DNA of 64,000 nt. It comes from Nereocystis luetkeana (taxonomy: Eukaryota; Sar; Phaeophyceae; Laminariales; Laminariaceae). Of this stretch, positions 42,530-46,100 are shown piece after piece; the first letter of the stretch is position 1, and every line of letters starts with the position of its first letter. The stretch spans positions 6,947,324 to 7,011,323 of the forward strand of contig JARUPZ010000024.1 of the NCBI GenBank assembly GCA_031213475.1. The letters are read 5' to 3'. The notes under the pieces are model-generated. The model was not told the origin of the DNA, made no database searches, and saw nothing but the letters and a program-made list of their open reading frames with translations. The position numbers and the translations under genes were made by a program.

Positions 42530-43195
42530 TAGATAGATCGTTGTCTACAGATAGATGATTTGGATCCCAAACCTTCTGTTGTGGTGAGGTGGTTTGCGAA
42601 GGGTCTGGGTAGTAGCTACACATTCCAACATGTTCCAACCCCCGAAAAACTTGGTCCTAGACATCACGCAACATGAGCTTTTTGATCATACAGGCCAGGG
42701 AGGTATCTGTCCTGACATCTGTGGATCGCGAAGCAGGAATCGATAGATCTGTCTTCGGTGTGTTATCTGTTGTCTGGCCGTATCGGGAAGACGGGATGAG
42801 AAGGAGGCGCAATGATATGGGAGAGAAGGGAGAGACGGGTGGGGGGGGGGCGGTGGGCGGGTGAATATTATTCTCGGTGTTACTTGAGAGAGTCGCATCC
42901 GCTGGGCTTGAGTAGAACTTCTGCACATCGAGTTTTGCTACCTTGTGTCATGTTTTGTTACCTTTCATTTTGTTCTGTTGGTTTCACGACGTCTCGCCTT
43001 ATCTTATCCTGTCGTATTGTCTCTTGTTGCTCCTCGTACCCTATTCTGTTTTTGTATTTTTCTAACAGGGAGGTGGTGTGGCGGTTAGACATCGTCGACC
43101 CGCAGGCAGTGGAGCATCTCCTCAAAAGCTACCGTGACATCCTCGTAGAGACCTGGAGACCAGCACGAGATGCAGAGCCCGAATTCGACGCGTGA
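7516..43195 (+). CDS. NPRL3: NPRL3-like GATOR1 subunit, split gene (5' end not found)
   Basis: Whole-gene entry; exons are listed separately. NPRL3 with NPRL2 and DEPDC5 forms GATOR1, the lysosome-associated GAP complex for Rag GTPases that represses TORC1 when amino acids are low (known for the family). In the sequence, consecutive + strand exons give the family's landmarks in order: a segment ending DGLRFISRP, then FFDLVFAV, ETRQCGW, MAQDVRTLYEGL, RYETLLLRDE, LARHMVFWGDGRVIDALC, SPVMAEFSAKFP, FFLRRDLLVQSQRYIVL, LAPFFRGKLSFREV and the terminal LLKSYRDILVE. They align by eye with the NPRL3 wording around LARHLVYWGKA and KFRDVLV. All junctions join in phase. About 630 residues are recovered, compared with roughly 570 in human NPRL3. 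The excess is mostly a low-complexity insert. Introns reach 8 kb. The N-terminal exons were not recognised in 1-7515. Confidence 0.8.
7792..7879. mobile_element. Family C MITE, copy 3 (3' truncated)
   Basis: Starts TTAACCCTTTTAGGATGCAAG and has GTCCCATTTTGGGGACAAA and the inner right arm GCCCCCGAAACGGGACTG, but the right terminus and TTAA are missing. Confidence 0.7.
7900..8140. repeat. Two-copy tandem repeat, unit about 115 bp
   Basis: Copies share TTCCG..GG..T, GGGGTGCT, AATATCATTTTTT, GGTGAG, AGAGAGC.CCA, AATCGATTCCCC and TTGA.GGTCTA.ATCTT, and lie next to each other. Confidence 0.7.
8143..8412. repeat. Family D: (TATGATCTG)n satellite plus body
   Basis: About nine 9-bp units (8143-8226) lead into a body with TAGCTCACGTTGCCGAGTGG, CAGATCCTGC, CAACGGCAGGC, ACTGTAGATC and the inverse GATCTATCTGTAGAT. 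Body relatives: 11508-11580, 13735-13945, 27225-27440 (inverted), 36240-36610 and 41545-41730. The satellite always sits at the same side of the body, so the two behave as one repeat. Confidence 0.75.
8413..9240. repeat. 90-bp tandem duplication and otherwise empty sequence
   Basis: 8820-8910 and 8910-9000 are two copies sharing GTTCATCG...TCAG, TCACTTGTTCATGCCC, AGCCG..CATC.AATATT and GAAAA. No gene seen in the rest. Confidence 0.65.
9323..9662. mobile_element. Family E TIR element interrupted by family C
   Basis: Inverted ends TTCTGCGATAGAGGTAGCAC and GTGAACCTCTATCGTAGAA. Interior blocks: AAATCGTCG, GGGCCATGGGA, GCGATTTGATTTTTGC, GGAGCTCCTCGAGCGAGGA. The C element (9379-9475) splits the left part. 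Intact relatives are at 57848-58091 and 63146-63389. Confidence 0.75.
9379..9475. mobile_element. Family C MITE, copy 4, nested in family E
   Basis: TTAA at both ends, 97 bp, arms CCCAGTTAGGGCCGCAGTCCCG and CGGGGCTGCGGTCCTAAAAGGG. Removing it and one TTAA restores the family E sequence found uninterrupted at 63.2 kb. Confidence 0.8.
10031..10138. mobile_element. Family B MITE (TA-flanked), copy 1
   Basis: Palindromic: TATTACGGGGGACCACAGTT at the left and its near-inverse at the right, AT-rich core with CCTATGGTATACATAAAAA...TTTTTACTAACA. About 108 bp. Confidence 0.8.
10309..10421. mobile_element. Family B MITE, copy 2
   Basis: Arms GGGGGGCATAGTAAATAGG and GTCCTATTTACTATGGTCCC, diverged core (AAGTATATATGTTTACC). 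Confidence 0.75.
10770..11219. repeat. Family A fragment with C tract, then plain intron
   Basis: 10770-10845 carries the family A end on the - strand (TGGCCATACTACTACGGCCAT, then a 15-base C run). The remainder up to the exon at 11220 shows only a CT-rich stretch at 11090-11130. Confidence 0.6.
11220..11291 (+). CDS. NPRL3: NPRL3-like exon with FFDLVFAV strand
   Basis: A 72-nt, 24-codon exon between acceptor TCCTAG and donor GAG|GTGGGA, phase 0 at both ends. It reads LTPKRGDSTRTATFFDLVFAV. In NPRL3 the segment after the RFVGHP strand is a charged loop followed by a hydrophobic strand (MFNVVFVLD in animals), which this matches in place and pattern. A family B palindromic MITE sits only 15 bp beyond the donor. 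Confidence 0.7.
11306..11414. mobile_element. Family B MITE, copy 3
   Basis: Arms CTATTTCGGGGGGCCATAG and the inverse GGCCCCCCGCAATAG, TA-flanked; within 15 bp of the donor at 11291. Confidence 0.8.
11508..12433. repeat. Family D body piece, C/G tracts and an open unassigned segment
   Basis: 11508-11580 is a family D body relic. 11770-11850 and 12190-12260 are C and G tracts. Between them, 12025-12180 is GC-rich, non-repetitive and open (RKTQSAGTTTSGGAASNSP in one frame) after a possible acceptor CGCAG. It could be a further exon, but no donor of the required phase is present. Confidence 0.4.
12434..12945 (+). mobile_element. Family A element, near full length
   Basis: Begins at a G tract with GTGTACTCGATAGGAGAGAT, then CATGCATGGCCGTAGTCGTA, CCGGGACGGAGCATGTCGGG, GCGAAGCGCCGTGAGGTGT, CATTTCCAGAGACAGCAATG, ACTCGACAACCAGCTGTGGG and GTCTAGCTCACGTAGTGAGC. 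It ends CCAACCCAACCTATATAAAA followed by another G tract. No coding capacity, no clear TIR. Confidence 0.75.
12946..13349. repeat. Family A start fragments and GTT/GTG microsatellite
   Basis: 12950-13080 holds two short family A head pieces with G tracts. 13080-13185 is (GTTGTT)n and 13186-13240 is a clean (GTG)n run. Confidence 0.75.
13350..13444 (+). CDS. NPRL3: Candidate NPRL3-like exon (lineage-specific insert)
   Basis: Chosen because the exons before and after it cannot be joined directly (phase 0 into phase 2), and this 95-nt open segment fits both phases exactly. It reads DFKRTKLPRGKNAVFSIDHI and continues to WWYCTGRT. It has a good acceptor (TTGCAG, preceded by a CTAAT-like branch site) and donor CAG|GTATGC. 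The sequence itself has no obvious NPRL3 counterpart, and its donor is one of the genome-wide TACCAGGTA motifs, so it may be coincidental. The case rests on phase and position. Confidence 0.4.
13735..14145. repeat. Family D copy and satellite remnants
   Basis: Contains TATGATTTGTATGATCCAGCTCGTGTTGCCG, a TCCTGCATAACCTCTCCTCACGGCAGGTGAGG-like body and a second short (TGTATGATC)n piece at 13918-13940. The remainder (13960-14145) has ACCCCATGG/CTACCCC pieces seen again at 15690. Confidence 0.65.
14155..14383 (+). CDS. NPRL3: NPRL3-like exon with ETRQCGW motif
   Basis: A 229-nt exon from acceptor TTCAG to donor CGA|GTGAGT, entering with one base of a split codon and leaving in phase 0. It reads VHLYLSHLSQKLDSRKL near its start and EAFDLFETRQCGWSLRR at its end. 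Family NPRL3 proteins have here an amphipathic helix (YxxLxxxLAxAL) leading into a conserved ExRCGY(V/L)S turn. The two halves are separated in this gene by about 35 extra residues. The ORF is open throughout and ends at a consensus donor. Confidence 0.6.
14384..15000. repeat. GGGTC-rich minisatellite and intron
   Basis: 14637-14815 is rich in GGGTCGGGTC units and its inverse GACCCGACCC, giving local self-complementarity. A 16-base C run lies at 14425. No gene. Confidence 0.6.
15003..15265 (-). mobile_element. Family A, inverted partial copy
   Basis: Reads as the reverse complement of positions 1-265 of family A, from AACTCATTGAAGCTGTCGTCC to ATCGAGTACACCCCCC. Confidence 0.75.
15369..15465. 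mobile_element. Family C MITE, copy 5
   Basis: TTAA-bounded, 97 bp, cleanest copy: arms CCCTTTTAGAACCGCAGTCC and GGACCGCGGTTCTAAAGGGG. Confidence 0.85.
15688..15945. repeat. Four-copy minisatellite, unit about 67 bp
   Basis: Units contain GCTACCCCTATAAGGCAA, TAGCACGCGTCACTGAAAC, TAGTGTAA and GAGGCGTTT. First copy is most diverged. Confidence 0.8.
16150..16850. mobile_element. Family A copies, mosaic
   Basis: 16155-16370 is a + copy truncated after AAGGACTGCTTTTATGACGG. 16440-16660 and 16695-16830 are - strand pieces, separated by three copies of CCCCGGCATTGCAGGGGTG. Several insertions or rearrangements of one family. Confidence 0.65.
16851..17689. other. Intron sequence with C tracts and family K piece
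   Basis: 17470-17505 is a 34-base C run; 17511-17600 is a family K copy; 17600-17670 is CT-rich. No gene in 16850-17470. Confidence 0.5.
17690..17939 (+). CDS. Exon-like segment, possible MULE/FAR1-type transposase piece
   Basis: An open, GC-rich, non-repetitive stretch reads GKELLSAKDLRMANIKSF, INHRLTMSKFVHCYDEDSRS, then ITGELSIFGGRFLADD and EKRAEAHWRETIMEV. A possible donor follows ATG GAG (GTAAAC). The SFxxxxLTMSKFVxxYD pattern resembles the segment in FAR1/MULE transposases that follows the catalytic core (SFFDGYVxxxTTLKEFVxQY). Alternatively it is an extra NPRL3 exon: strand and donor phase fit the exon at 22381, but no good phase-0 acceptor is present. Left border uncertain. Confidence 0.4.
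18070..18612 (+). mobile_element. Family A element, diverged full-length copy
   Basis: Starts after G tracts at 17975-18095 with GTCGTGCATGGCATTAGTCG, keeps the GACAGCAATGGG, CACCACGTGATGCGATCA and CACGTAGTGAGCGGCATAT blocks and ends CCAACCCAACCTATGTAAG beside the Ty3 remnant. Confidence 0.7.
18606..18660 (+). pseudogene. Remnant of the same Ty3 chromodomain tail
   Basis: A + strand frame reads KLSRHVILRYWAGT, nearly the same as LSRHAIWRYWAGT at the end of the integrase fragment at 60 kb. It abuts the end of a family A element and is cut off immediately afterwards. It shows that the retroelement family once had more copies here. Confidence 0.6.
18661..20030. repeat. G/C tracts and family A fragment in intron
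   Basis: G-rich to 18920. 18995-19120 is a - strand family A head with C tracts to 19185. 19660-19755 has two long C runs. No coding signal. Confidence 0.6.
19999..20070. mobile_element. Short family B-like palindrome
   Basis: TTCGGGGGACCATTGTAATCAGG and CCTGATTACTATTGCCCGG form a 70-bp shortened or related element. Confidence 0.55.
20095..20340. repeat. (TAC)n microsatellite, about 240 bp
   Basis: Nearly pure TAC/CTA triplets with a few CTC and ATT interruptions; source of the long Leu/Ser/Thr frames here. Confidence 0.95.
20762..21232. repeat. 32-bp minisatellite with telomere-like CCCTAA
   Basis: About 14 units of AGCCAATCAGAGCAACC followed by CTAACCCTGACCCTA. Unit length is 32 bp, and the interior reads as degenerate CCCTAA repeats. 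Confidence 0.85.
21471..21695. mobile_element. Family B MITE split by a second family B copy
   Basis: The outer copy begins TATTCTTACGGGGGACCATAG, breaks at 21549 and resumes after 21658 with AACAATGTTTGGCCCC, ending CCCCCCGTGAT. The inner copy occupies 21550-21658. Confidence 0.75.
21550..21658. mobile_element. Family B MITE, intact inner copy
   Basis: TATTACGGGGGACCATAG at the left and its exact inverse at the right. About 29-bp TIRs, the least mutated copy in the window. Confidence 0.85.
21696..22380. other. Intron, short repeats only
   Basis: Holds paired CCCTCC.C.AT/CGTAGGCC.ACGAAG blocks (21705-21940) and a (GTACA)n run at 22255-22285. No gene. Confidence 0.5.
22381..22460 (+). CDS. 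NPRL3: NPRL3-like exon, AQDVRTLYEGL helix
   Basis: An 80-nt exon between acceptor CTCGTAG and donor AA|GTGAGT. It reads HQMAQDVRTLYEGLTSD, then FEMTIRK across the junction. This corresponds to the NPRL3 helix LARDLKEVYDSLC followed by a strand VRLxIN. It starts in phase 0 and ends in phase 2, which the next exon completes to give Lys. The preceding intron (14384-22380) is the longest in the gene at about 8 kb. Confidence 0.75.
22592..22822. mobile_element. Two adjacent diverged family B MITEs
   Basis: 22592-22716 (ATCACGGCGGGACCATAG... GTCCCCCGTGA) and 22717-22822 (CCGGGGACCACAGTAAATAG... TAGCCCCCCGTAAA), in the same orientation about 130 bp after the donor at 22460. Confidence 0.7.
22823..24019. 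other. Intron with GATGTT-rich satellite
   Basis: 23490-23780 is rich in GTTGATGTT/GTGATGTTACGTTG units. (GTTT)n at 23055-23085. No gene. Confidence 0.5.
24020..24116. mobile_element. Family C MITE, copy 6 (left end mutated)
   Basis: Right end GCCCTAAAGGGGTTAA intact; left end CAGCCATTTTAGCACCGCA has lost the TTAA. Confidence 0.7.
24225..24490 (-). mobile_element. Family A, inverted partial copy between C tracts
   Basis: C runs at 24229-24251 and 24457-24485 border a reverse-complement copy of the first 210 bp of family A. Confidence 0.75.
24600..25080. repeat. CCGAAGTGTCGGGTACCGGTA minisatellite
   Basis: About 12 degenerate 36-40-bp units, each with GAAGTGTCGGGTA and the palindromic TACCGGTACCGA. 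Confidence 0.85.
25185..25430. repeat. (GTGAT)n pentanucleotide array
   Basis: Nearly pure GATGT repeats at 25280-25400, flanked by degenerate ones; the His/Ile/Thr/Ser frames on - are its translation. Confidence 0.9.
25580..26385 (+). mobile_element. Two family A elements in tandem
   Basis: 25583-25847 is truncated at CTCCGATGTAGG, where a G tract joins it to a full-length copy (25855-26385) ending AACCTATATAAAATA plus G tract. Confidence 0.8.
26386..27224. other. Intron; AT palindrome inside
   Basis: 26733-26804: ACAATGGTTGACA and its exact inverse around an AT-rich core of about 48 bp, a probable MITE or foldback of another family. The rest is unassigned; C run at 26999. Confidence 0.55.
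27225..27440. repeat. Family D, inverted copy
   Basis: Reverse complement of the family D body: TCTGCAGATCATG, TGTGCAGGATCTGCC, CCAGGAAACATGCG, ACATGAGCTAGATCATACAG. Confidence 0.65.
27640..28239. repeat. CCCAACGTC repeat array before NPRL3-like exon
   Basis: Loose AACCCAACGTC repeats (27640-27840), then two copies of a 121-bp unit (27840-27960, 27961-28081; TTGCTCCTTTGTGACCCAAC), then about six units of CTTGAAAACTCAACGTCT. The exon acceptor follows immediately. Confidence 0.85.
28240..28332 (+). CDS. NPRL3: NPRL3-like exon, YETLLLRDE strand
   Basis: A 93-nt exon from acceptor TTCTCAG to donor AT|GTGAGT. It reads SSGLSINVTVQRSIPDAKRY then ETLLLRDEKH. NPRL3 has at this point a strand followed by a proline-containing loop and a YHxLLLLEDE segment, matched closely by RYETLLLRDE. 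Both borders split codons (one base at the start, two at the end), and both neighbours complete them. The exon lies directly after a tandem array of TTGAAAACTCAACG-type units, and a family A element begins about 45 bp downstream. Confidence 0.8.
28378..28915 (+). mobile_element. Family A element, near full length
   Basis: From GTGTACTCGATAGG to CCCACC and a (TA)n run of about 24 bases, then a G tract of about 40 bases with few interruptions. It starts 45 bp after the donor at 28332. Confidence 0.8.
29222..29692 (+). mobile_element. Family A element, diverged
   Basis: Keeps CATGCATGGTCGTG, CCGGGACGGGGCCATGTCGG, GCCGTGAGGTGTCCGGCGAG, GTGAGAGACATGTTTTACAGCG and ends CCAACCCAACCTGC. Confidence 0.7.
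30091..30124 (+). CDS. NPRL3: NPRL3-like 34-nt microexon
   Basis: The exon ending at 28332 leaves two bases and the exon at 30504 begins on a codon, so a linking exon is required. This 34-nt stretch fits both phases and gives RFLRHTIGESG before VRKLIETA. It has acceptor GAGCAG and a consensus donor GGC|GTGAGT. The family has about 10-15 residues here, between LLxxLP and LVRLI. An upstream AG at 30074 would give a different frame. The assignment is inferred from phase, spacing and donor quality. Confidence 0.5.
30504..30584 (+). CDS. NPRL3: NPRL3-like exon preceding the LARH helix
   Basis: An 81-nt, 27-codon exon, phase 0 on both sides, acceptor CCACAG, donor CAG|GTAAAA. It reads VRKLIETANPHQTFEEMAY followed by VSETDLSQ. 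In NPRL3 this is the winged-helix-like segment LVRLIKTTSPxxxxxxLAxDxxIxLxQ that runs directly into the conserved LARHLVYWG helix, provided here by the exon at 33441. Confidence 0.85.
31040..31214. repeat. Family M repeat, copy 1
   Basis: Rich in CCTTGACGG/CCGTCAAGG inverted words. 31111-31214 pairs with 31618-31712 (AAGTAGG.CTTGACGG, CTTGACGGCAC, GCAGCCGTCAAGG). Confidence 0.65.
31508..31616. mobile_element. Family B MITE, intact
   Basis: TATTACGGGGGACCATAG...ATGGTCCCCCGTAGTA. Near-perfect TIRs, TA at both sides, about 109 bp. Confidence 0.85.
31617..32244. repeat. Family M copy 2, then plain intron
   Basis: 31618-31752 repeats the GACGGGTC/CCGTCAAGGACC words. The remainder has no gene; a family A piece follows. 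Confidence 0.55.
32245..32445 (+). mobile_element. Family A head fragment
   Basis: First 160 bp of family A, ending at GCGCCGTGAGGTGT and joined to a second short head piece (CATTATCATGCACAGCCGTAG). Confidence 0.7.
32546..32612. repeat. (GA)n microsatellite
   Basis: About 65 bp of GA dinucleotides with one AAAG interruption. Confidence 0.95.
32765..33080. repeat. Family J copy 2, joined to a family E terminus
   Basis: Blocks as at 6165, followed at 33029 by TTTCTGCGATAGGAGGAACA and TTTTCCGCCAAAATATTTTC, the left end of family E. Confidence 0.6.
33209..33305. mobile_element. Family C MITE, copy 7 (degenerate)
   Basis: Keeps ACCTTTTCAAGACCGCATTCCCG, the CTTGGAATTAGAGT core and a right-hand AGGGTTAA. 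Confidence 0.55.
33441..33521 (+). CDS. NPRL3: NPRL3-like signature exon (LARHMVFWGDG)
   Basis: An 81-nt, 27-codon exon, phase 0/0, acceptor TGCCCAG, donor CTG|GTGAGT. It reads LARHMVFWGDGRVIDALC and ends TNRYL. This is the best family signature in the window: NPRL3 proteins carry LAxHLVYWGKAxxIYPLCxxNVYVL here. The pattern W-G-x-A/D-x-x-I-x-x-L-C-x-x-N-x-Y is kept. NPRL2 has a different sentence at the equivalent site (HLIYY...), which argues for NPRL3 rather than its partner. Confidence 0.9.
33579..34180. repeat. 82-bp duplication and (ATCT)n array
   Basis: 33579-33660 and 33661-33742 are almost identical (TTCAATGAATCAGTGAATC, GATCGATCGCCCGATCGATC). A (TATC)n array of about 300 bp follows to 34130. 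It starts 57 bp after the donor at 33521. Confidence 0.9.
34181..36235. other. Intron, family A/K fragment only
   Basis: 34795-34860 family A head, 34870-34975 family K with G tract. The rest (34181-34790, 34980-36235) shows no gene or matched repeat. Confidence 0.5.
36236..36610. repeat. Family D with long diverged satellite
   Basis: About 24 degenerate 9-bp units (TGTACGATC/TGTATGATC) followed by TGGCTCATGTGTTCGGGG and a TCCTGCATAACATATCTTAACGG body. Confidence 0.75.
36665..36943 (-). mobile_element. Family A remnant with CCCCTGT tract forming an acceptor tract
   Basis: CCTCATACGACCACGGCCAT and CATCGAGTACACCCCG mark the inverted family A end. It runs into (GTCCCCT)n and a 22-base C run, then CCCGCCTGTACAG and the exon at 36944. 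Confidence 0.7.
36944..37033 (+). CDS. NPRL3: NPRL3-like exon, AEFSAKFP segment
   Basis: A 90-nt, 30-codon exon, phase 0/0. The acceptor CTGTACAG follows a (GTCCCCT)n/poly-C tract; the donor is GAG|GTCAGA. It reads MTRAAMRASMTTSPVMAEF, then SAKFPKRLLIE. It matches the NPRL3 stretch SPxAxLxSPLAEKFSxQFPG that follows the NVYVLS strand. The C-rich tract in front of the acceptor is attached to a remnant of a family A repeat (36665-36720), so the polypyrimidine tract looks transposon-derived. Confidence 0.8.
37034..38464. repeat. Intron with TGATCTGTA satellite and CAG array
   Basis: 37175-37445 and parts of 37930-38070 are family D-type satellite. 38245-38435 is (CAG)n/(AGC)n of about 190 bp with interruptions. 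No exon seen. Confidence 0.75.
38579..38638 (+). CDS. NPRL3: NPRL3-like 60-nt exon (LTRFGENRPLSEIM)
   Basis: A 60-nt, 20-codon exon, phase 0/0, acceptor GTCGCAG, donor AAG|GTATGC. It reads ELTRFGENRPLSEIMDRTRK. NPRL3 proteins have VLAKFSLPVSLSEFRN at this place, so the pattern of a short helix, Leu-Ser-Glu and basic residues is preserved. It is also preceded by a C-rich tract joined to a family K repeat remnant (38465-38545). Confidence 0.75.
38639..40227. repeat. Intron: GTTC/GTTT array, family A pieces and family I
   Basis: 38835-39050 is (GTTC)n then (GTTT)n. 39120-39230 contains a 50-bp direct duplication (CAAGAAAGTCGGCTTCACAG). 39235-39420 and 39923-40110 are inverted family A pieces with C tracts. 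Confidence 0.75.
39742..39922 (+). mobile_element. Family I retroposon with (AAC)n tail, copy 1
   Basis: About 155 bp (GCTTCCCTGGTGTCCGCAGT, GGTATTTCTTCCACTCCAG, CACGGACTGCATTGTATTG) ending in about 30 bases of AAC repeats. Copy 2 at 56286-56463 is nearly identical and has a shorter tail, as expected for a SINE or LINE 3' end. Confidence 0.7.
40228..40846 (+). CDS. NPRL3: NPRL3-like exon with Asn/Thr and Gly/Ser low-complexity insert
   Basis: Starts after AATAG (or after TCGCAG at 40233; both in phase 0). It opens with RHVLVAVLTFFLRRDLLVQ then SQRYIVLSIPEPP, matching NPRL3 LxxMVxWLLQRRLLIQLHTYVCL. The frame then stays open for about 165 residues through (ACC/AAC)n, encoding Thr/Asn, and (GGT/GGG)n, encoding Gly/Ser. 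It returns to normal composition (SPGLEPFE) before donor GAA G|GTGGGA. Its phase-1 end is completed exactly by the next exon. The insert is probably a disordered loop and likely varies in length between individuals. An unseen intron inside the insert is possible. Confidence 0.65.
40847..42097. repeat. Intron with family A head and family D copy
   Basis: 41340-41415 family A head beside a G tract. 41545-41730 family D body with a short satellite. (GA)n at 41876-41905, C run at 42038. Confidence 0.65.
42098..42188 (+). CDS. NPRL3: NPRL3-like exon (LAPFFRGKLSF)
   Basis: A 91-nt exon between acceptor GAGCAG and donor CG|GTGAGA. It reads EYLRSRDDGSETGKLMRRL then APFFRGKLSFR. The family equivalent is LxxxxKYFNGKHHLEEIM, the start of the C-terminal winged helix. 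It begins with two bases completing the Glu codon from 40846 and ends with two bases completed by the last exon to Arg. The exact phase match at both ends strongly supports this choice. Confidence 0.85.
42189..43068. repeat. Last NPRL3-like intron: C run and (CAGA)n
   Basis: C run at 42303-42324, T run at 42376, (CAGA)n at 42485-42530. No exon seen. Confidence 0.7.
43069..43195 (+). CDS. NPRL3: NPRL3-like terminal exon with stop
   Basis: The acceptor is TCTAACAG. The frame reads EVVWRLDIVDPQAVEHLLK then SYRDILVETWRPARD, ending EPEFDA and TGA at 43193-43195. It matches the NPRL3 C-terminus (EIMxxxNVxRSQLLxLLDKFRDVLV) and then diverges into a short acidic tail. The 3' UTR and polyadenylation site were not identified. 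Confidence 0.9.
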
Positions 43196-46100
43196 TTGGC
43201 GTATCCGTCGGTATTCATATTCATCCGTCGATCGTCCGGGATAAATTCCTCAAACCTCCTTTAGTATGGGTTGGTTTATCGCATTCGGCCTGCCCGTCGG
43301 CCTTCATCTGTCGATCGCCCGAGATTGTTTGCTGTCTATCGTCGGACAGAAAGCTTGCTCTCTGCGAATGCATAGTGGGTTATCCCGAGATTCCTGGCGG
43401 TCGATGCCCTTGTTTTTTGTTTTCTGTAGATTATTCTGGCTGATTGGCGGAACCTCTCTAAATAGGAGGTCGGGTGATGCGCGATTGGTTGTGTTTTGAT
43501 CCGTGAATTCGATCCGTTGGGCTGATCCGTTGATTCGACCTGCCAGTCGGATCCTTTGATTCGGCCCGTTGGTTTGGTCTCAATAGGTCGTATAGTGGGG
43601 TTGACGGCCTCAACCTCTGCGGGCAAGAGATCGGTTGATGAGTGATTGGTCGTCATTCGATCCGTTGATTAGAGACGTCGTCTTCAATATGTAGGTCGTT
43701 CGGATCGATTGGCTCAACCCGTCCGCACAACAGGTCGGTTGACGTGTGATTGGTTTGATCGGTCGGTCAGTCGGTCGGTCGACCCCTTGATTTTGACCTA
43801 TGGGCCATTCGGGTCGATTGCGCTGAACGTCTCCGTGAGAAAAGTCGCTTGGTCCGTGGTTTGTCGGTCGGTCGATCTGTCGACCACCCGGGCTGACTAA
43901 CTGACTGCCTCCACAGCAAGAGTCGTTTGAAAATTGCAAGTGTCCGGTCGATCGATCCGTCGGTTGGTATGTCTGTTGACTCTCACGGTCGGATTGGGTG
44001 CTCGATGTAGTGCGTTGCTTTTGCGAACGCTGGCCGTGGGGGGTTCTTACTGCACGTCGTATAGGAGGCTTGGTCGAACAGCTGCACGGGTTGTTGATGC
44101 GTCGTGGCTCGGCCCATTTTCATACAGAAGGTAACACGGCTCTTCTCTTGTTGCTTGCGCTCGAACGGTCAGTCAGCGTGGTTGCAGGTCTGATCGAGGT
44201 TGTTGCAGGCAGCAGATGCCCCCCCCTCCCCCCCCCTAAGGGTTTTCTCCCTTACGGCGATTCGAGCGGAGAATCGGCAAACGGCGAAGCTTCCATTTTA
44301 CTCTCTTGACCCGATTTGGACTTCATCGCCGTGTTGATGTATACTTGCTTTTACCTACACGACTCATGGCTTGGCAATATAGTGATATACACAAGGTATT
44401 TCGCTTCGCGGGCGGCTCCCGCCGCCCCGCTACACGCGCTTGCAAAACTCACAAGGAAAAAACAAATCGAAACAAAATGCGAGCGACGAGGACAGAGGGA
44501 GGTCCACGATTGACTGTAGATGCGAGCTGACGACTTGCTAATGCCAAGAGGCCCTATATATACACGCACGATAATGTTTGGTTTCTGTACGAAGGCCGGG
44601 CAGGTTCCGATGCCTTCGTTTGTGAGACCGAAGGTTGCCGTCGAAACTCATGGTTGCAAGGTGTGTGTGATGCTTCCATCGTGGGTACTACGGGCTTTTG
44701 TATTGCGTCATGCAGCGTGTGTTGTAAATCGTTTTACTTGGTACCTGGTACGAGGTACGAATCAAGCTACTGAACGGTGTCACAACATTTTATCTGGAAC
44801 TGCACCGGTAAGTTAGATATTATCTGTAGGTTAAGGCGGTTAACATTTTGTGGAACGTTTTTGACCTACGCAACATTGCAGAATCTCCTGATTTGTTTTT
44901 CGTGCAATTTTGGTTTCTGAAACATTTTCCTGATTTTTTTTCCCCCCTCCTTAAGGCTCATTCTTATCGGAGAGTTTTGTTGCCCATACTTTCCATATAT
45001 TTTTTCGCGCAACCTTCCAGATTTCCTGGTATTTTTTCAAAATATGTGATACGTACATCTTTCTTGATTTTTTTGCCCCTGAAGAATTTCACGAATTGTC
45101 ACAGAACGCCTCCGTTTCTTGATACATACTTCCAATTATTTCCAAACTTGGGAAATTCTGGACAGAAAGCTCTCCGAAAAGAATATGTGAATGCGACATA
45201 CAAAAAAGTTCCTGATATTTTGCCGTCTGAGATTTTTTCTTTTTTTCGGAAACATATTTTCTGAAAAATAAAAAACGGAAGACCAGAGGAAGGAAAGAAA
45301 CCGATTAGAACGGCCTTCAAACGAGTGGTCGATCTCTGATGCGTAGCGTTGACACCATCGCCAGTACTCTCCACGCACGCGTACGTATGTGCCCGGGCCT
45401 CGCATCTCTTGGACGCGGGTAAATTGCCGCTAGCATCAGGGCCTTGTCCGGGAAATTTCCCGCGGGATTGCACAAAAAATGTACCTTGTATGTTTTTTGT
45501 TTCCCGTTCGCGTAAAGCTATCGTTCCCGTAGTCCCGTCCAAACATTTCCCGAACAGATCTTGAGTAAGGGTCGATCTTAACGAGGGTTTTTTTTTCAGT
45601 TTTTTGTCAGAATTTTCTTATAGGAAAATATCAAGAAATACCGAAATTTCGGGAAAATACTGAAAACCCCCTAAAAAATAGCCCTCGTTAAGATCGGACC
45701 CTAAGGACCGCCTTTGACTCCTTTTTCCAGTTTTTTTTTTAAATTGTGTAACACGCCAGACAACTCCCACCCTTGGGCACACGCCCACTCTGATTTTATC
45801 GACAGCCGGGAGTGTGTGCAAGCATCGAGCGATGCGTCTATGGAAGACAATCTCGTGGAGATCTTTCCTAAACTTCCATTTTCGTTGTGTATTATCATAT
45901 ATATATTAAAAGTAATTGGCACGGAATATCGAAAACCGTTAAAGGGGGTGTGCTATCTTTCACGAGGGATTTCAAGTTGTAACTATAGGATCATACGCAC
46001 GTGCTTTTAAAAGCGCCCCGCGGGCACATGTCTTGCGCATTGCCACATATCATAACGGTTTGGAAGATTGAGCATCGACCAAATTGCTTTATGGTGGATG

